Below, one piece after another: positions 1 through 8,622 of a stretch of 64,000 bases of DNA. Position numbers and translations under genes: made by a program. The notes below the pieces were generated by a model that did no database searches, was not told the origin of the DNA, and saw only the letters and a list, made by a program, of their open reading frames with translations. The DNA comes from a virus. Where the stretch lies: the IMG/VR virus record IMGVR_UViG_3300012000_000008, positions 26,749 to 90,748 of that record; one strand, given 5' to 3'. Each line of letters opens with the position of its first letter. Positions within the stretch are counted from its first letter, which is position 1.

Positions 1-987
1 AATGATACCAATCCAAACCCATTCCAGATTCAAATTTATGCAAAAGATCCAAACGGGACATCCAACAGCTACATAAATGCAGTAAGTGGTGGTCTTGTTA
101 TCCGTGGCCAGAATTCAGTGGGACTTTTAAACAATTATAACGCCACCATTTCACCTCAAATACAGGTTGCAAACAATGGCCAAGTAATATTTACCCCCAA
201 CATTCCTAATCAGAGCTATGGCACACCAGGCAATTTACTCAATGGTATCACCAGAGTTTTAAGCACTGCATATTTTGATAAAGATGTTCTTGTTGCTGGC
301 ACTCTAACAACGTCAATTCTATGTGCTTACAGTACCATAGTTTCTGAAACTACTGCTTTGAGTGTAATCAATAGTAGCAATGCAACAGAAACTGCAACAA
401 TTGTAAATACCAACCCCAATAATGCGCAAAACATCTTAAGAGTTTCAGGCAATTCAGGATCAGGTGTAACACCTTATATGATTGTTAAAGATAGTAACAC
501 CACCAGTGGCCCTGGTGTAGTGGCAATTAATGTTGAACCAGGATCTTTTGATACATATTCATTATTGCTTTCAGGCAGCTTAGGAGTCAATTCAATAGGA
601 GTTCCCAATGGTACGGACAAAGCTTACATCAGATCCAGTGACATTACTCTAGTTGGAGGCTCTGCAGGAACAGGCACAGTAACTGTGAGTGGCAATTTAA
701 GAACTTCACAGGACATAATTGCATTCTCTACATCTGATATTTCATTAAAAGAAAACATAAAACCAATTAGTAATGCATTAATAAAACTTAAAAAATTAAA
801 TGGTGTGCATTTTAAATGGAAAGATGGTACTGTTTACAACGGTGAAGACTATGGAGTAATTGCACAAGAAGTTGAACATATAATGCCTGAAATAGTTATC
901 ACCAGAGCAAATGGTAAGAAAGCAGTTAGATATGAAAAATTAATACCATTAATTATTGAAGCTATTAAAGAAATAGGAGATAGATAA
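1..987 (+). CDS. Tail fibre protein, C-terminal part, with peptidase S74 chaperone domain (5' end outside window)
   Basis: The reading frame is open from base 1, so the gene begins upstream of the window; the first internal GTG at 118 is not its start. The visible 328 residues are Asn/Thr/Ser-rich beta-structured fibre sequence. The last ~85 residues, from SDISLKENIKPI through FKWKDGT and YGVIAQEVEHIMPE, match the intramolecular chaperone (peptidase S74) domain, which trimerises a fibre and then cleaves itself off; the Ser at the domain entry is the expected cleavage residue. It is followed after one base by a second structural gene. A receptor-binding or host-surface role is inferred. Confidence 0.85.
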   Translation, partial: NDTNPNPFQIQIYAKDPNGTSNSYINAVSGGLVIRGQNSVGLLNNYNATISPQIQVANNGQVIFTPNIPNQSYGTPGNLLNGITRVLSTAYFDKDVLVAGTLTTSILCAYSTIVSETTALSVINSSNATETATIVNTNPNNAQNILRVSGNSGSGVTPYMIVKDSNTTSGPGVVAINVEPGSFDTYSLLLSGSLGVNSIGVPNGTDKAYIRSSDITLVGGSAGTGTVTVSGNLRTSQDIIAFSTSDISLKENIKPISNALIKLKKLNGVHFKWKDGTVYNGEDYGVIAQEVEHIMPEIVITRANGKKAVRYEKLIPLIIEAIKEIGDR

Positions 988-988
988 A

Positions 989-1645
989 GTGGCTGCCGGT
1001 AATTTACCTACATCCGGCCCTGTAAGTTTTGGTGCAACAGCTGCTGCTGATAGTAGTTTAAATAATTTTGTAAATGTAAAAAGAATTACAGCCACCAATA
1101 CAGCTAATACATCTCTTTCTTCTCTTATATATTATTTTGAAAATTATGTTAAACCGCCTGGTGATCCAAGCAATGTTTTAATTCCCGGTCCTCCTTATGC
1201 TATTTCTGAAACAAGAAACTTAGAGATTATGGTGTTCCGTGTTTCCATTAAAAATGAATCTACCTCCACTTATGGAAATAATGATGATGCTGGTGTTTAT
1301 GTTCAAGTACTTACACCTGCTGGAAGAAACTATAATTTAAGCTGCACAGGTCTTGGCAGCACAACAGTAGCTGCTGGAGCAACCTATCTTTTTGGCGGTT
1401 ACAGTGGTGCATGGGATGCTAGTGCAACAAAAACTGTTACAATACAAGATGCTACAACTCTTGCAACAATGACTATAGATATTACACCAGCTTATTCTAC
1501 TGGTCAATCATATTCTACTTCAACTAGTACAGTAGCTGCACCTGCAGGCACAATTTATAATACCACAAACCCCAGTGTTGCAGGATCTGATTATCAAACT
1601 TTTTACAGTGGAAAATTAGACCCCTCAGGGAGACCAAATGGATAA
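989..1645 (+). CDS. Putative virion structural protein, 218 aa
   Basis: It starts at a GTG one base after the fibre stop, so the two are probably cotranscribed. The protein is rich in Thr, Ser, Gly and Ala, with beta-strand-like composition and no signal peptide or membrane segment. The end is Gly/Pro/Ser-rich. I do not recognise a named family; position directly behind a tail fibre and composition suggest a tail or baseplate-associated accessory protein. Its last 8 bases overlap the next gene. Confidence 0.5.
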   Translation: MAAGNLPTSGPVSFGATAAADSSLNNFVNVKRITATNTANTSLSSLIYYFENYVKPPGDPSNVLIPGPPYAISETRNLEIMVFRVSIKNESTSTYGNNDDAGVYVQVLTPAGRNYNLSCTGLGSTTVAAGATYLFGGYSGAWDASATKTVTIQDATTLATMTIDITPAYSTGQSYSTSTSTVAAPAGTIYNTTNPSVAGSDYQTFYSGKLDPSGRPNG

Positions 1646-2429
1646 TATTATTTTAATGCAGGAAAAAGCTAAAACTTTTATTGTTAAAGTATTTTATGAT
1701 AAAAGCGGATATGATTCATTTTTGTATTTTACAAACAATGGCACAGTTATAGAAAAAAGCAATTTGGAAGATAAAAAATGTTGTTTTTTTAACTTAATTA
1801 ATAACAATTTTTTAGAGATTGATTCAAAAAATATAACAGGGTTTGAAGTTGAGCATATTTCATTTAATAGTTATTGTAACCCAGAAAAAACAACAGAGTC
1901 TGAATTAATTGAACAAAAAAATAAAATTTATAATTTTATAGATACAATTAATAAGAAAATTAATTATGATTATGAAAACTTTTTTTATGTGAAGCAATTT
2001 CTAGATGAAAGCACTTTTTGTAGTAGATTTGCTTTAGAGTTTGATCAAATTAATGATAAAGATGCTTATATAAAAGAATTGTCTTTTTTAAAAAACACAT
2101 CGCGCAATTTCAAAACTACCTTTATTATTAAAAAATTTGGACTATCAAGCAATAAGTTTGATTCAGTAGATAATATTGAATTAGAAGGTTTTAAAGCAAA
2201 TTGGTTGCAGTACATTAATAACTTTGCAGCCATATTTATTGAATACTTAAAAACAGAAAATAATAAAATTACTGATAATGATATCGACTATAAAAAAGAA
2301 ATGGATAATTTAGTTAGTGAAATAGAAAAAGATATAAAAAATGTTAATCTTTCTGGTGCTAAAACAATTAATGAAGCATTGAGTCTCTGGCCTGTTTTAA
2401 TTTCTCCCCCACCATTTTTTATTGAATAA
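1638..2429 (+). CDS. Hypothetical protein, 263 aa, first gene of the AT-rich island
   Basis: Overlaps the structural gene upstream by 8 nt and the glycosyltransferase downstream by 1 nt (TAATG). Lys/Asn/Ile-rich, mostly soluble, with several charged helices in the C-terminal half and an odd Pro-rich tail (SPPPFFIE). No motif I can assign. Base composition changes sharply here: the sequence becomes much richer in A and T than the fibre genes, marking the left edge of the island. Confidence 0.5.
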   Translation: MDNIILMQEKAKTFIVKVFYDKSGYDSFLYFTNNGTVIEKSNLEDKKCCFFNLINNNFLEIDSKNITGFEVEHISFNSYCNPEKTTESELIEQKNKIYNFIDTINKKINYDYENFFYVKQFLDESTFCSRFALEFDQINDKDAYIKELSFLKNTSRNFKTTFIIKKFGLSSNKFDSVDNIELEGFKANWLQYINNFAAIFIEYLKTENNKITDNDIDYKKEMDNLVSEIEKDIKNVNLSGAKTINEALSLWPVLISPPPFFIE

Positions 2430-3157
2430 TGTACAATTTATTAATTGCTACAACTTCTTGTAAAAAATATTTAAGCACAAGAGTAAACGCAATTAAAAAT
2501 TCTTGGAATTATAATGGTATTTATAAAAATTTTAAAATAACTCACTTATTCTTTATAGGAGGCAATGATGAAAAACAAGAAAATGATTTAATTACGTTAA
2601 AATGTAGAGATGATTATTGTTCATTATCTGGTAAAACCTATAGTGTTTTAAAATATATCAATGATAATTTACATTTTGATTATCTTATTAAGACAAATGA
2701 CGATAGTTATGTAAACATTGAAAAATTTTGTGATTCAAATTTTGAAAATTATGATTATGGTGGCTATTGCTGTATTAATACAGATATGGATGTTTTACAA
2801 CAAACAGATTTTGCACAGGGTGGGTTTTATTTTCTTTCTTGCAAATCAACAGAATATATTTTAAATACTGAAGGGGAACTATCACTTTTAAATAATCTTA
2901 ATAGTTCTATTGAAGATCAGAACATTGGCAGAATAATGGCGCAAAAAAATAATCTTAAATTCTTAAAATTAAATAATTTTCCAAAAATTGATATGCCTTT
3001 TCATATTTGCGAGGAAGGTATGAGCATACACCCTGTTCATCATACATTAATGAGAGAACTTTATACCAATAAAAACCATTTTAATAAACAATTAAGTATT
3101 TTAAAATATAAATCATTTACAAGTGATTATGGTATAAGAAGAACAATAAAAAAATGA
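2429..3157 (+). CDS. Glycosyltransferase, GT31 (galactosyltransferase)-like
   Basis: 242 residues. Features of the GT31 beta-1,3-glycosyltransferase fold: an early LLIATTSCKKY strand with a following RVNAIKNSW (the RR/W region), YLIKTNDDSYVN giving the metal-binding DDS motif near residue 93, a GGYC/GGFYFL acceptor-side segment and an SIEDQNIG acidic motif. It presumably transfers a hexose from UDP-sugar in the cytoplasm. The next gene is a related enzyme overlapping by 4 nt, so the two probably act in one pathway. Donor and acceptor cannot be read from the sequence. Confidence 0.7.
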   Translation: MYNLLIATTSCKKYLSTRVNAIKNSWNYNGIYKNFKITHLFFIGGNDEKQENDLITLKCRDDYCSLSGKTYSVLKYINDNLHFDYLIKTNDDSYVNIEKFCDSNFENYDYGGYCCINTDMDVLQQTDFAQGGFYFLSCKSTEYILNTEGELSLLNNLNSSIEDQNIGRIMAQKNNLKFLKLNNFPKIDMPFHICEEGMSIHPVHHTLMRELYTNKNHFNKQLSILKYKSFTSDYGIRRTIKK

Positions 3158-3816
3158 AACAATTAGTATTTTTAGTAAATATTACAAAAATTGAACATAT
3201 ACTAAATTTTTCAAATTTTTATTATATTACTGATAAAAAATTCACTATTAATGCAGATAATATTATAAAAGTCGATGTAGAGGACAAATATGAAAATTTA
3301 GCACTTAAAACTTTTTTAGGGTATAAAGAATTTAAAAGAAAAAATATTAAGTTTGACTTTTTATGTAGAGTTGACACTGATACTTATATAGATTTTAAAA
3401 ATCTATATAATTCAAAATTTGAAAATAGAAAAAATTATGGATTTATAAATTATGGAAATAGCTTTTTACACGAAAAAAATTTTAATAAATTTCCTTTTTC
3501 TCCAGGGTTTACAGAATATTTTTTAGGAGGTGGCTATATGATCAACAAAGATTCATTTAATAATTTAAAAATAGACCATTTTATTAATTTAATATATGGA
3601 AATATAGAAAAAAATGTTGATATGTGTTTTGAAGATGTGATTACTAGCTTAGCATTAAAAGAACAAAATCAAACCATGGTACATTCAGGAGCATGGATAG
3701 ACAAGAAAAATAACTGTACTTCTTCTTGCAACAATTCTTTTTTTCATTCTTTAAAATTTTATAATGAAAAAAAATTTAAACTTATAAATAAATTACAAAA
3801 CAAAAATTTAGCTTAA
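3154..3816 (+). CDS. Glycosyltransferase, GT31-like
   Basis: 220 residues, overlapping the preceding GT31-like gene by 4 nt (ATGA). It keeps the same landmarks in the same order: FLCRVDTDTYID (DxD-type metal site), a Gly-rich YFLGGGYMI segment and CFEDVITSLAL (the conserved ED acidic pair). The N-terminus is shorter than in the upstream paralogue. Likely a second sugar-adding step on the same glycan. It converges on the GNAT gene of the opposite strand with a 4-nt overlap of the ends. Confidence 0.65.
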   Translation: MKQLVFLVNITKIEHILNFSNFYYITDKKFTINADNIIKVDVEDKYENLALKTFLGYKEFKRKNIKFDFLCRVDTDTYIDFKNLYNSKFENRKNYGFINYGNSFLHEKNFNKFPFSPGFTEYFLGGGYMINKDSFNNLKIDHFINLIYGNIEKNVDMCFEDVITSLALKEQNQTMVHSGAWIDKKNNCTSSCNNSFFHSLKFYNEKKFKLINKLQNKNLA

Positions 3817-4298
3817 TTATTTTTTAAAATATAACAATTATAATAATTTTTAAAGCCCAAATTAAAAGCACCTTTTTGACTCAATATATTTTCTGGATGA
3901 ATTTTTGCAATTAAATATGGTACTTGTTTTTTGTGTTTTCTTAAAATTTTATAAAAAATATCATATAACATAAAATTGTTTTTATCTCTAATAATTTTTT
4001 TAAATTTATTTTTAATTAATTTTAAATGTTTTGTATTTAAAAAAACTGCAAGCTCTAAATTTTTAGATATATAAATTTCTGCAAACGGCATTTTTCTATA
4101 AGTTATTATATAAAAAGCAAGATAATTTTTTTTTCTTAGTTTTTTTACATGCTCATTAAAAGAAGGTAACTGTTTTTGCTGGCTTTCAGATTCTATTTCT
4201 ATATTTTTTTTTTGAAATCTTTCTCTAAGTGTATCATATGTAAATTCTAAATGATTCTTATTATATGTGTCCAAGAATTGCATTTGTATATACTGCAT
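3813..4298 (-). CDS. GNAT-type N-acetyltransferase (probable sugar N-acetyltransferase)
   Basis: 161 residues. The middle has the GNAT beta-hairpin (MPFAEIYISKN), and the C-terminus has the typical closing strand-helix-strand IHPENIL...GAFNLGFKNYYNC, which in this fold binds acetyl-CoA. Such enzymes acetylate amino sugars made by DegT aminotransferases, and a DegT-like gene lies divergently next door, so that pairing is a natural inference. The start is supported by a perfect TATAAATA box at 4304-4311, 5 nt upstream of the ATG on the minus strand. Confidence 0.6.
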   Translation of the reverse strand: MQYIQMQFLDTYNKNHLEFTYDTLRERFQKKNIEIESESQQKQLPSFNEHVKKLRKKNYLAFYIITYRKMPFAEIYISKNLELAVFLNTKHLKLIKNKFKKIIRDKNNFMLYDIFYKILRKHKKQVPYLIAKIHPENILSQKGAFNLGFKNYYNCYILKNN

Positions 4299-4303
4299 GT
4301 AAC

Positions 4304-4311
4304 TATTTATA
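4304..4311 (-). promoter_or_regulatory. T4-late-type promoter box TATAAATA
   Basis: On the minus strand this reads TATAAATA, then 5 nt, then the ATG of the acetyltransferase gene. It is one of the exact consensus members of the family of late-type boxes in this window. Initiation 5-7 nt downstream would give an essentially leaderless mRNA. Confidence 0.7.
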
Positions 4312-4312
4312 A

Positions 4313-4918
4313 GTGAAAAATACAGATCTACAGTTGCTTTATAAAACAGTAAATCTTTTTGAACAAAATTTATGTAATTACACAGGAAGCAAATATGCAG
4401 TATCTGTTGACTGCTGTACCAATGCTCTTTTGTTATGCTTTCAGTATTTAAATCCTAAAACTATTATTTTGCCTAAAAATACTTTTATTGGTGTGGCATC
4501 AGCTGCAACTCATTTAGGAATAAGAGTAAAATTTAAAGATATAAAATGGAATGGTATGTATAAAATAGAACCATTAAATGTATTTGATTGTGCAAGAAGA
4601 TTCACAAGCAACATGTACATAAAAAATTCATTTATGTGTTTATCTTTTCATTACAAAAAACATTTAAAAATAGGCAGGGGTGGCGCTATTCTCTTAGATA
4701 ACTATGAAGCTTATGAATGGTTTTTAAAAGCTAGAAATTGTGGTAAAGATATAAGTCTTCCTCTGTTTAAACAGACCTTTGACGTTTGTGGTTGGAATAT
4801 GCTTTTGCATCCTGAACTTGCTAAAAAAGGAATTAAATTATTAAAAAAAATGCCTAAAAATAATCTAGATCTACCATATGAGTTCTATGGCAATCTAAAC
4901 AAACAAATTACATATTAA
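4313..4918 (+). CDS. Minimal DegT/DnrJ/EryC1-type aminotransferase homologue (about half length)
   Basis: 201 residues versus about 370-400 for the family. It keeps the N-terminal pattern FEQNLCNYTGSKYAVSVDCCTNAL, the LPKNTFIGVASA strand, an FDCARRF (Asp under the PLP ring) and SFHYKKHLKIGRGGAIL, where SFHxxK carries the PLP-binding lysine. The usual 'GEGGA' is 'GRGGA'. The small C-terminal domain is missing. It starts at GTG. Either a streamlined sugar aminotransferase or a degenerate relative; catalytic residues appear intact, so I favour a functional minimal form making an amino sugar. Confidence 0.6.
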   Translation: MKNTDLQLLYKTVNLFEQNLCNYTGSKYAVSVDCCTNALLLCFQYLNPKTIILPKNTFIGVASAATHLGIRVKFKDIKWNGMYKIEPLNVFDCARRFTSNMYIKNSFMCLSFHYKKHLKIGRGGAILLDNYEAYEWFLKARNCGKDISLPLFKQTFDVCGWNMLLHPELAKKGIKLLKKMPKNNLDLPYEFYGNLNKQITY

Positions 4919-6186
4919 ACATGAAATCCGCGTTTTTCTTCAGCAAAAGGAAAATTATTTTGTTCTAAATAAAATCTTAACGGCGATTTATAATATTTGT
5001 TTTTTAATTCTGGAGATAACCATAGAAACTCTTGTACTAATTTTTTATCTAAGAACGGATATCTAGCTTCTATACCCAAACAACCCATCACATACTCGTC
5101 CTTAGTAATGTATTCCTTCATAGTACCATTATAAAAGTTTTTCCAAGGAAAATATTGTGCTAAATTATCAGGAAAAACACCTTTAAAACAAGAAGTACCA
5201 TCTAATTCATAAATATTTTTTATAAAATAATCGCCCATTATTTCATCACATCCAGTACCAGAAAGAAAAATTTTACAATTATTCATTTTGCCTTTTTTTC
5301 CTATAAACAACAAAGGCAATGTAGAAGAATCTTTTATAAAATGGTATTCAGTGTTTTCTTGTAATTCACAGTATTTACGCAAAAAAACTGTTAAAAGAGA
5401 ATTATTAAATTTGTTATAAAATATAAATTCAGTATTTTTTAATAACAATTTTCTTTGTTCTAAAACCTCTATATTTTCATTATTTAAAATACTAAAACAA
5501 TGAAAATTTTTATTTAAATTTAATAATTCTGCTGCTATACATCCACTGTCGTACCCGCTACTTAAACCTATAAAAATTTTTTTATCTGTATTGCTTCTTT
5601 TAAAAATGGATTCTTTAAAGGCTGCAATCCAATCGTTGTAAGAGGTTTTATATTGATTTAAATCAAAAACAGTATTTGTAATATGGTTTATACTATCAGG
5701 TGTTTCGAATACAATAGTTGTATTAGGAGCACAAGGCATTATATTTTTTAAATTTAAACTTATAAGTGCGCTCTTGTAAGTGCTAGCGTGAACCCCTCTA
5801 TCTGTAGAAAAATATATTGGTTTTGTTTTAAAAGTATCTGTTGTAACTAAAATTTTTTTTAAATTATTGTCTTTTAATATTATAGCAAACTCACCATCTA
5901 AATATTTTGCATAATTATCACCGTATTTAAGATAGCATTCTATAATAAAATCTGCTTCATCAATTCCAACATAATTATAAATTTCACCGTTAAAAATTAC
6001 TTCTATATTTTTTTTAACTCTTGGTTGTAGACAATCACCTGTTATTTTTAATTGATTATGTATAAATGTACCACCATTGTTTTTAAGGACTGATGTTTTA
6101 TCAGGACCTCTAAAACACATTAAACTATTGGCCAAACAAATTTCTTGTTCAGTTAATAATTTAGAAGTATATAAAATACTACACAT
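4915..6186 (-). CDS. Asparagine synthase (glutamine-hydrolysing)-like amidotransferase
   Basis: 423 residues from the ATG at 6186, chosen because it places Cys at position 2 (MCSILY), the N-terminal nucleophile of class II glutamine amidotransferases. Then RGPDKT, FNGEIYNY and GEFAI (glutaminase domain), followed by the synthetase domain with FIGLSSGYDSG (ATP pyrophosphatase loop, normally SGGxDS), SGTGCDEIMGDY and IEARYPFLD. In glycan clusters such enzymes convert a sugar uronic acid to its amide or transfer ammonia. It overlaps the upstream GT8 gene by 8 nt. Confidence 0.8.
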   Translation of the reverse strand: MCSILYTSKLLTEQEICLANSLMCFRGPDKTSVLKNNGGTFIHNQLKITGDCLQPRVKKNIEVIFNGEIYNYVGIDEADFIIECYLKYGDNYAKYLDGEFAIILKDNNLKKILVTTDTFKTKPIYFSTDRGVHASTYKSALISLNLKNIMPCAPNTTIVFETPDSINHITNTVFDLNQYKTSYNDWIAAFKESIFKRSNTDKKIFIGLSSGYDSGCIAAELLNLNKNFHCFSILNNENIEVLEQRKLLLKNTEFIFYNKFNNSLLTVFLRKYCELQENTEYHFIKDSSTLPLLFIGKKGKMNNCKIFLSGTGCDEIMGDYFIKNIYELDGTSCFKGVFPDNLAQYFPWKNFYNGTMKEYITKDEYVMGCLGIEARYPFLDKKLVQEFLWLSPELKNKYYKSPLRFYLEQNNFPFAEEKRGFHV

Positions 6187-6961
6187 ATTTTTTATACTCC
6201 TCAATTAATTTTTTTAAAGTTAAAAATTTATTTTGAGGTGCATCGTTTTTGTTATTTAAAATATAGGGGTCGAAATTATTTTTTAATAGTTGATCATTAG
6301 AAAACCATGGTTTTTTCTTACCAACAAAATGAACTATTTTTGCAGTTTTTAGAGTGTTAAGATTTAAGTTTTCAGTAGTTACAAGATATTCTTCAGGCAA
6401 TTTATATGTTTTATTTTTAAAAATTTTATTAAACACCCCTTGATTACCATGCCATTTAAATTTTGTTAATAAAGAAATAGCTTCATTATAATTCTCTTCA
6501 GTTAAATATTTTTTTCCTATAACCATTAATCCTGCATTAAACCCCCCATTAAAATTTAAGATTTTTTCATCAGCTTCAGTCATTTTTTGATTTATAACTG
6601 CACAGAAATCATGATTACAATTAAAAAGTAAACTTATGTCACCTCTGCAAAGCATATCTGTATCTAAATAAATGACCTTATCATATTCAGATAATAAGAA
6701 TATTTCAAATCTGCAAGCAGGGGTTAATGACCAATTGTACGAAAACCTTAAATTTTTCTTATATTTAAGCTTGTCAAAATATTTAAATTCTATATTTTTA
6801 TAAATTTTTAATAAGCTTTCTTTATTTTCCTTTTTGAAATTTTTTTCAACAAAAATTAAATACGGTATTTCTAATTTATTATGTGTAATCAAGCTTTTTA
6901 AAAAGATTTTCATACCAGGTATAAAATCTTCCGTTACAAAAGAAACAAAACACATTTTCAT
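6179..6961 (-). CDS. Glycosyltransferase family 8-like protein
   Basis: 260 residues with GT8 landmarks: CFVSFVTEDFIPGMKIFLKSL at the N-terminus, KVIYLDTDMLCRGDI (DxD metal site, near residue 98), GGFNAGLMVIGKKYL, HGNQGVFN and a C-terminal VHFVGKKKPW. These positions bind UDP-sugar and Mn2+. It overlaps both neighbours by a few bases in a minus-strand operon with the amidotransferase and the next glycosyltransferase. A close relative occurs at 12590-13384. Confidence 0.8.
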   Translation of the reverse strand: MKMCFVSFVTEDFIPGMKIFLKSLITHNKLEIPYLIFVEKNFKKENKESLLKIYKNIEFKYFDKLKYKKNLRFSYNWSLTPACRFEIFLLSEYDKVIYLDTDMLCRGDISLLFNCNHDFCAVINQKMTEADEKILNFNGGFNAGLMVIGKKYLTEENYNEAISLLTKFKWHGNQGVFNKIFKNKTYKLPEEYLVTTENLNLNTLKTAKIVHFVGKKKPWFSNDQLLKNNFDPYILNNKNDAPQNKFLTLKKLIEEYKKYV

Positions 6962-7713
6962 AAATAAATTAACGAATCATCGGTATTTAATAAAAAAAAA
7001 TTTTTGTTATAAAAAACTTCTTTTTCATATTCTTCTACTGCTGCTAGAAGCACTTTATGAGGATTAAAAATAACTTTATTATTCTTAACGGTTTTTCCAA
7101 AATTATGATAAATTTTATTTATTATATTTTTTACAATTTTAGCAGGGCCCGCAATCAAATCATCTCTTAAAATAGCATTAGAACAAAAAGATGTTTTATC
7201 AATACATTGTTTTTCAATAGTAATTATCTTCTCTTCAGATAAAAAAGTTTTTAACCATTCTGTTTTAGAACAAAATAAATTGAGTTTATTAAAATTAAAA
7301 TTTATTTCTTCTTTTATTAAGCAATCTGGTCTTGTTAAAATTATAAAATCATAACTATTATCAACTAGTTCTAATACTTTATTTTTTTTTCTTAAAGACT
7401 TTAATTGATTTAAAAATGCTGCAGTTAAATTATTTAAAAATAATTTTGAAGCTATATTTTCCTTTGATCTTAAAGTAGAGTCACAAATTTCGTCTTCTTT
7501 TTCCAACACAATTTTTTTAGTATTTGTTAAGCTAAAGCTATATTCAGATACCAAATCTTTAAAATTATAAAACCTTTTATCATTTAAATAAGATTTAGTG
7601 GTGTAACTATGAATAAAAATATCACAATTGTATTTTTTTATTGTTTTTTCTAAACCAATTTTACAGTACGGATAATGTCTAAAATGGCCGGCTAAACATA
7701 GAGCAGTTTTCAT
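6958..7713 (-). CDS. Putative glycosyltransferase, 251 aa
   Basis: The N-terminus TALCLAGHFRHYP, followed by CDIFIHSYT and later YDFIILTRPDC, fits a family of small nucleotide-sugar transferases seen in phages and giant viruses; the aspartate-containing TRPD segment resembles a GT-A DxD region. No signal peptide. First gene of a three-gene minus-strand operon (4-nt overlap with the GT8 gene). Family assignment is by pattern only; enzymatic role inferred from the company it keeps. Confidence 0.5.
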   Translation of the reverse strand: MKTALCLAGHFRHYPYCKIGLEKTIKKYNCDIFIHSYTTKSYLNDKRFYNFKDLVSEYSFSLTNTKKIVLEKEDEICDSTLRSKENIASKLFLNNLTAAFLNQLKSLRKKNKVLELVDNSYDFIILTRPDCLIKEEINFNFNKLNLFCSKTEWLKTFLSEEKIITIEKQCIDKTSFCSNAILRDDLIAGPAKIVKNIINKIYHNFGKTVKNNKVIFNPHKVLLAAVEEYEKEVFYNKNFFLLNTDDSLIYL

Positions 7714-7743
7714 TAATTTATTGATATTTAATATTGAAGAAGC

Positions 7744-7749
7744 TATAAT
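7744..7749 (+). promoter_or_regulatory. -10 box TATAAT, exactly 6 nt before the epimerase ATG
   Basis: Perfect TATAAT followed by aaagat and ATG. This is a type member of the TATAAT-N6-start arrangement found at many genes of the window; it predicts a leaderless transcript. Confidence 0.7.
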
Positions 7750-7755
7750 AAAGAT

Positions 7756-8622
7756 ATGATTTTATTGACTGGATCAAGCGGGTTTATTGGTAAACATATT
7801 TACAATATACTTAAAAAATATTATGGTGTCATTCCTTATGATAAAAAATGTGGCAAAGATCTTTTAAATATAAAACAACTTGAAAAATCTATACAAAAGT
7901 GTGAAATTGTTGTGCATGCTGCAGCTGAAGCAAATTTTGAAAATATGGAAGTTTTTGATAAAAGCTATTCAAGCACTTCTATGAATATACAAGGCACTCA
8001 TAATATTGCGCATTTATGCTCTAAACATGAAAAAAAATTAATTTTTATCTCTACGTGTTGTGTGTATGGAAATGCTAGTAAATTTGTAGAAGAAATTAAG
8101 GTATATCCTAAAGATCTTTATAGTTTTTCTAAACTAGCTGGTGAAAATATTATTTTTGGATATCACAAAAATTTTGATTTACAATTTATTATTTTAAGAA
8201 TAGCTACCTGCTATGGTCCTAATATGAGACCTGAGTTAGGCATTGCAAAATTTATTTATAATGCCAGCAAGAACATACCACTTCCTATACATGGTAATGG
8301 AAAGCAAACCCGTACATTTACACATGTATACGATATTGCACAGGGGGTATTAAAATCAATAAAGTTTTTTAATATAGCAAAAAATAATATTATAAATATA
8401 AGTACCACTGAACAGACCTCAGCATTACAAGCTGCAAAAGACATCATAAGACTGTGTAAAAGCAAATCACCACTACAGTTTGTTAAACAAAGAAAACATC
8501 AAATTTTTAAGGAAAATGTGAGCAACCATAAAGCTATGCAACTTTTAAAATGGTCCCCTAAGTATAATTGGCAAAAAGGAATATGCCAAACCATTAAAAC
8601 ATATGTTAATCAAAAATATTGA
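7756..8622 (+). CDS. NAD-dependent sugar-nucleotide epimerase/dehydratase (extended SDR)
   Basis: 288 residues. N-terminal GSSGFIGKHI is the Rossmann dinucleotide-binding loop; IVVHAAAEANF, FISTCCVYG (catalytic Ser/Thr) and LYSFSKLAGE (YxxxK catalytic pair) follow in canonical order, then LRIATCYGPNMRPE and GKQTRTFTHVYDIA for substrate binding. Slightly short for a UDP-glucose 4-epimerase (~320-340). It probably supplies an activated sugar to the glycosyltransferases around it. The end overlaps the radical SAM gene by 20 nt. Confidence 0.8.
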   Translation: MILLTGSSGFIGKHIYNILKKYYGVIPYDKKCGKDLLNIKQLEKSIQKCEIVVHAAAEANFENMEVFDKSYSSTSMNIQGTHNIAHLCSKHEKKLIFISTCCVYGNASKFVEEIKVYPKDLYSFSKLAGENIIFGYHKNFDLQFIILRIATCYGPNMRPELGIAKFIYNASKNIPLPIHGNGKQTRTFTHVYDIAQGVLKSIKFFNIAKNNIINISTTEQTSALQAAKDIIRLCKSKSPLQFVKQRKHQIFKENVSNHKAMQLLKWSPKYNWQKGICQTIKTYVNQKY

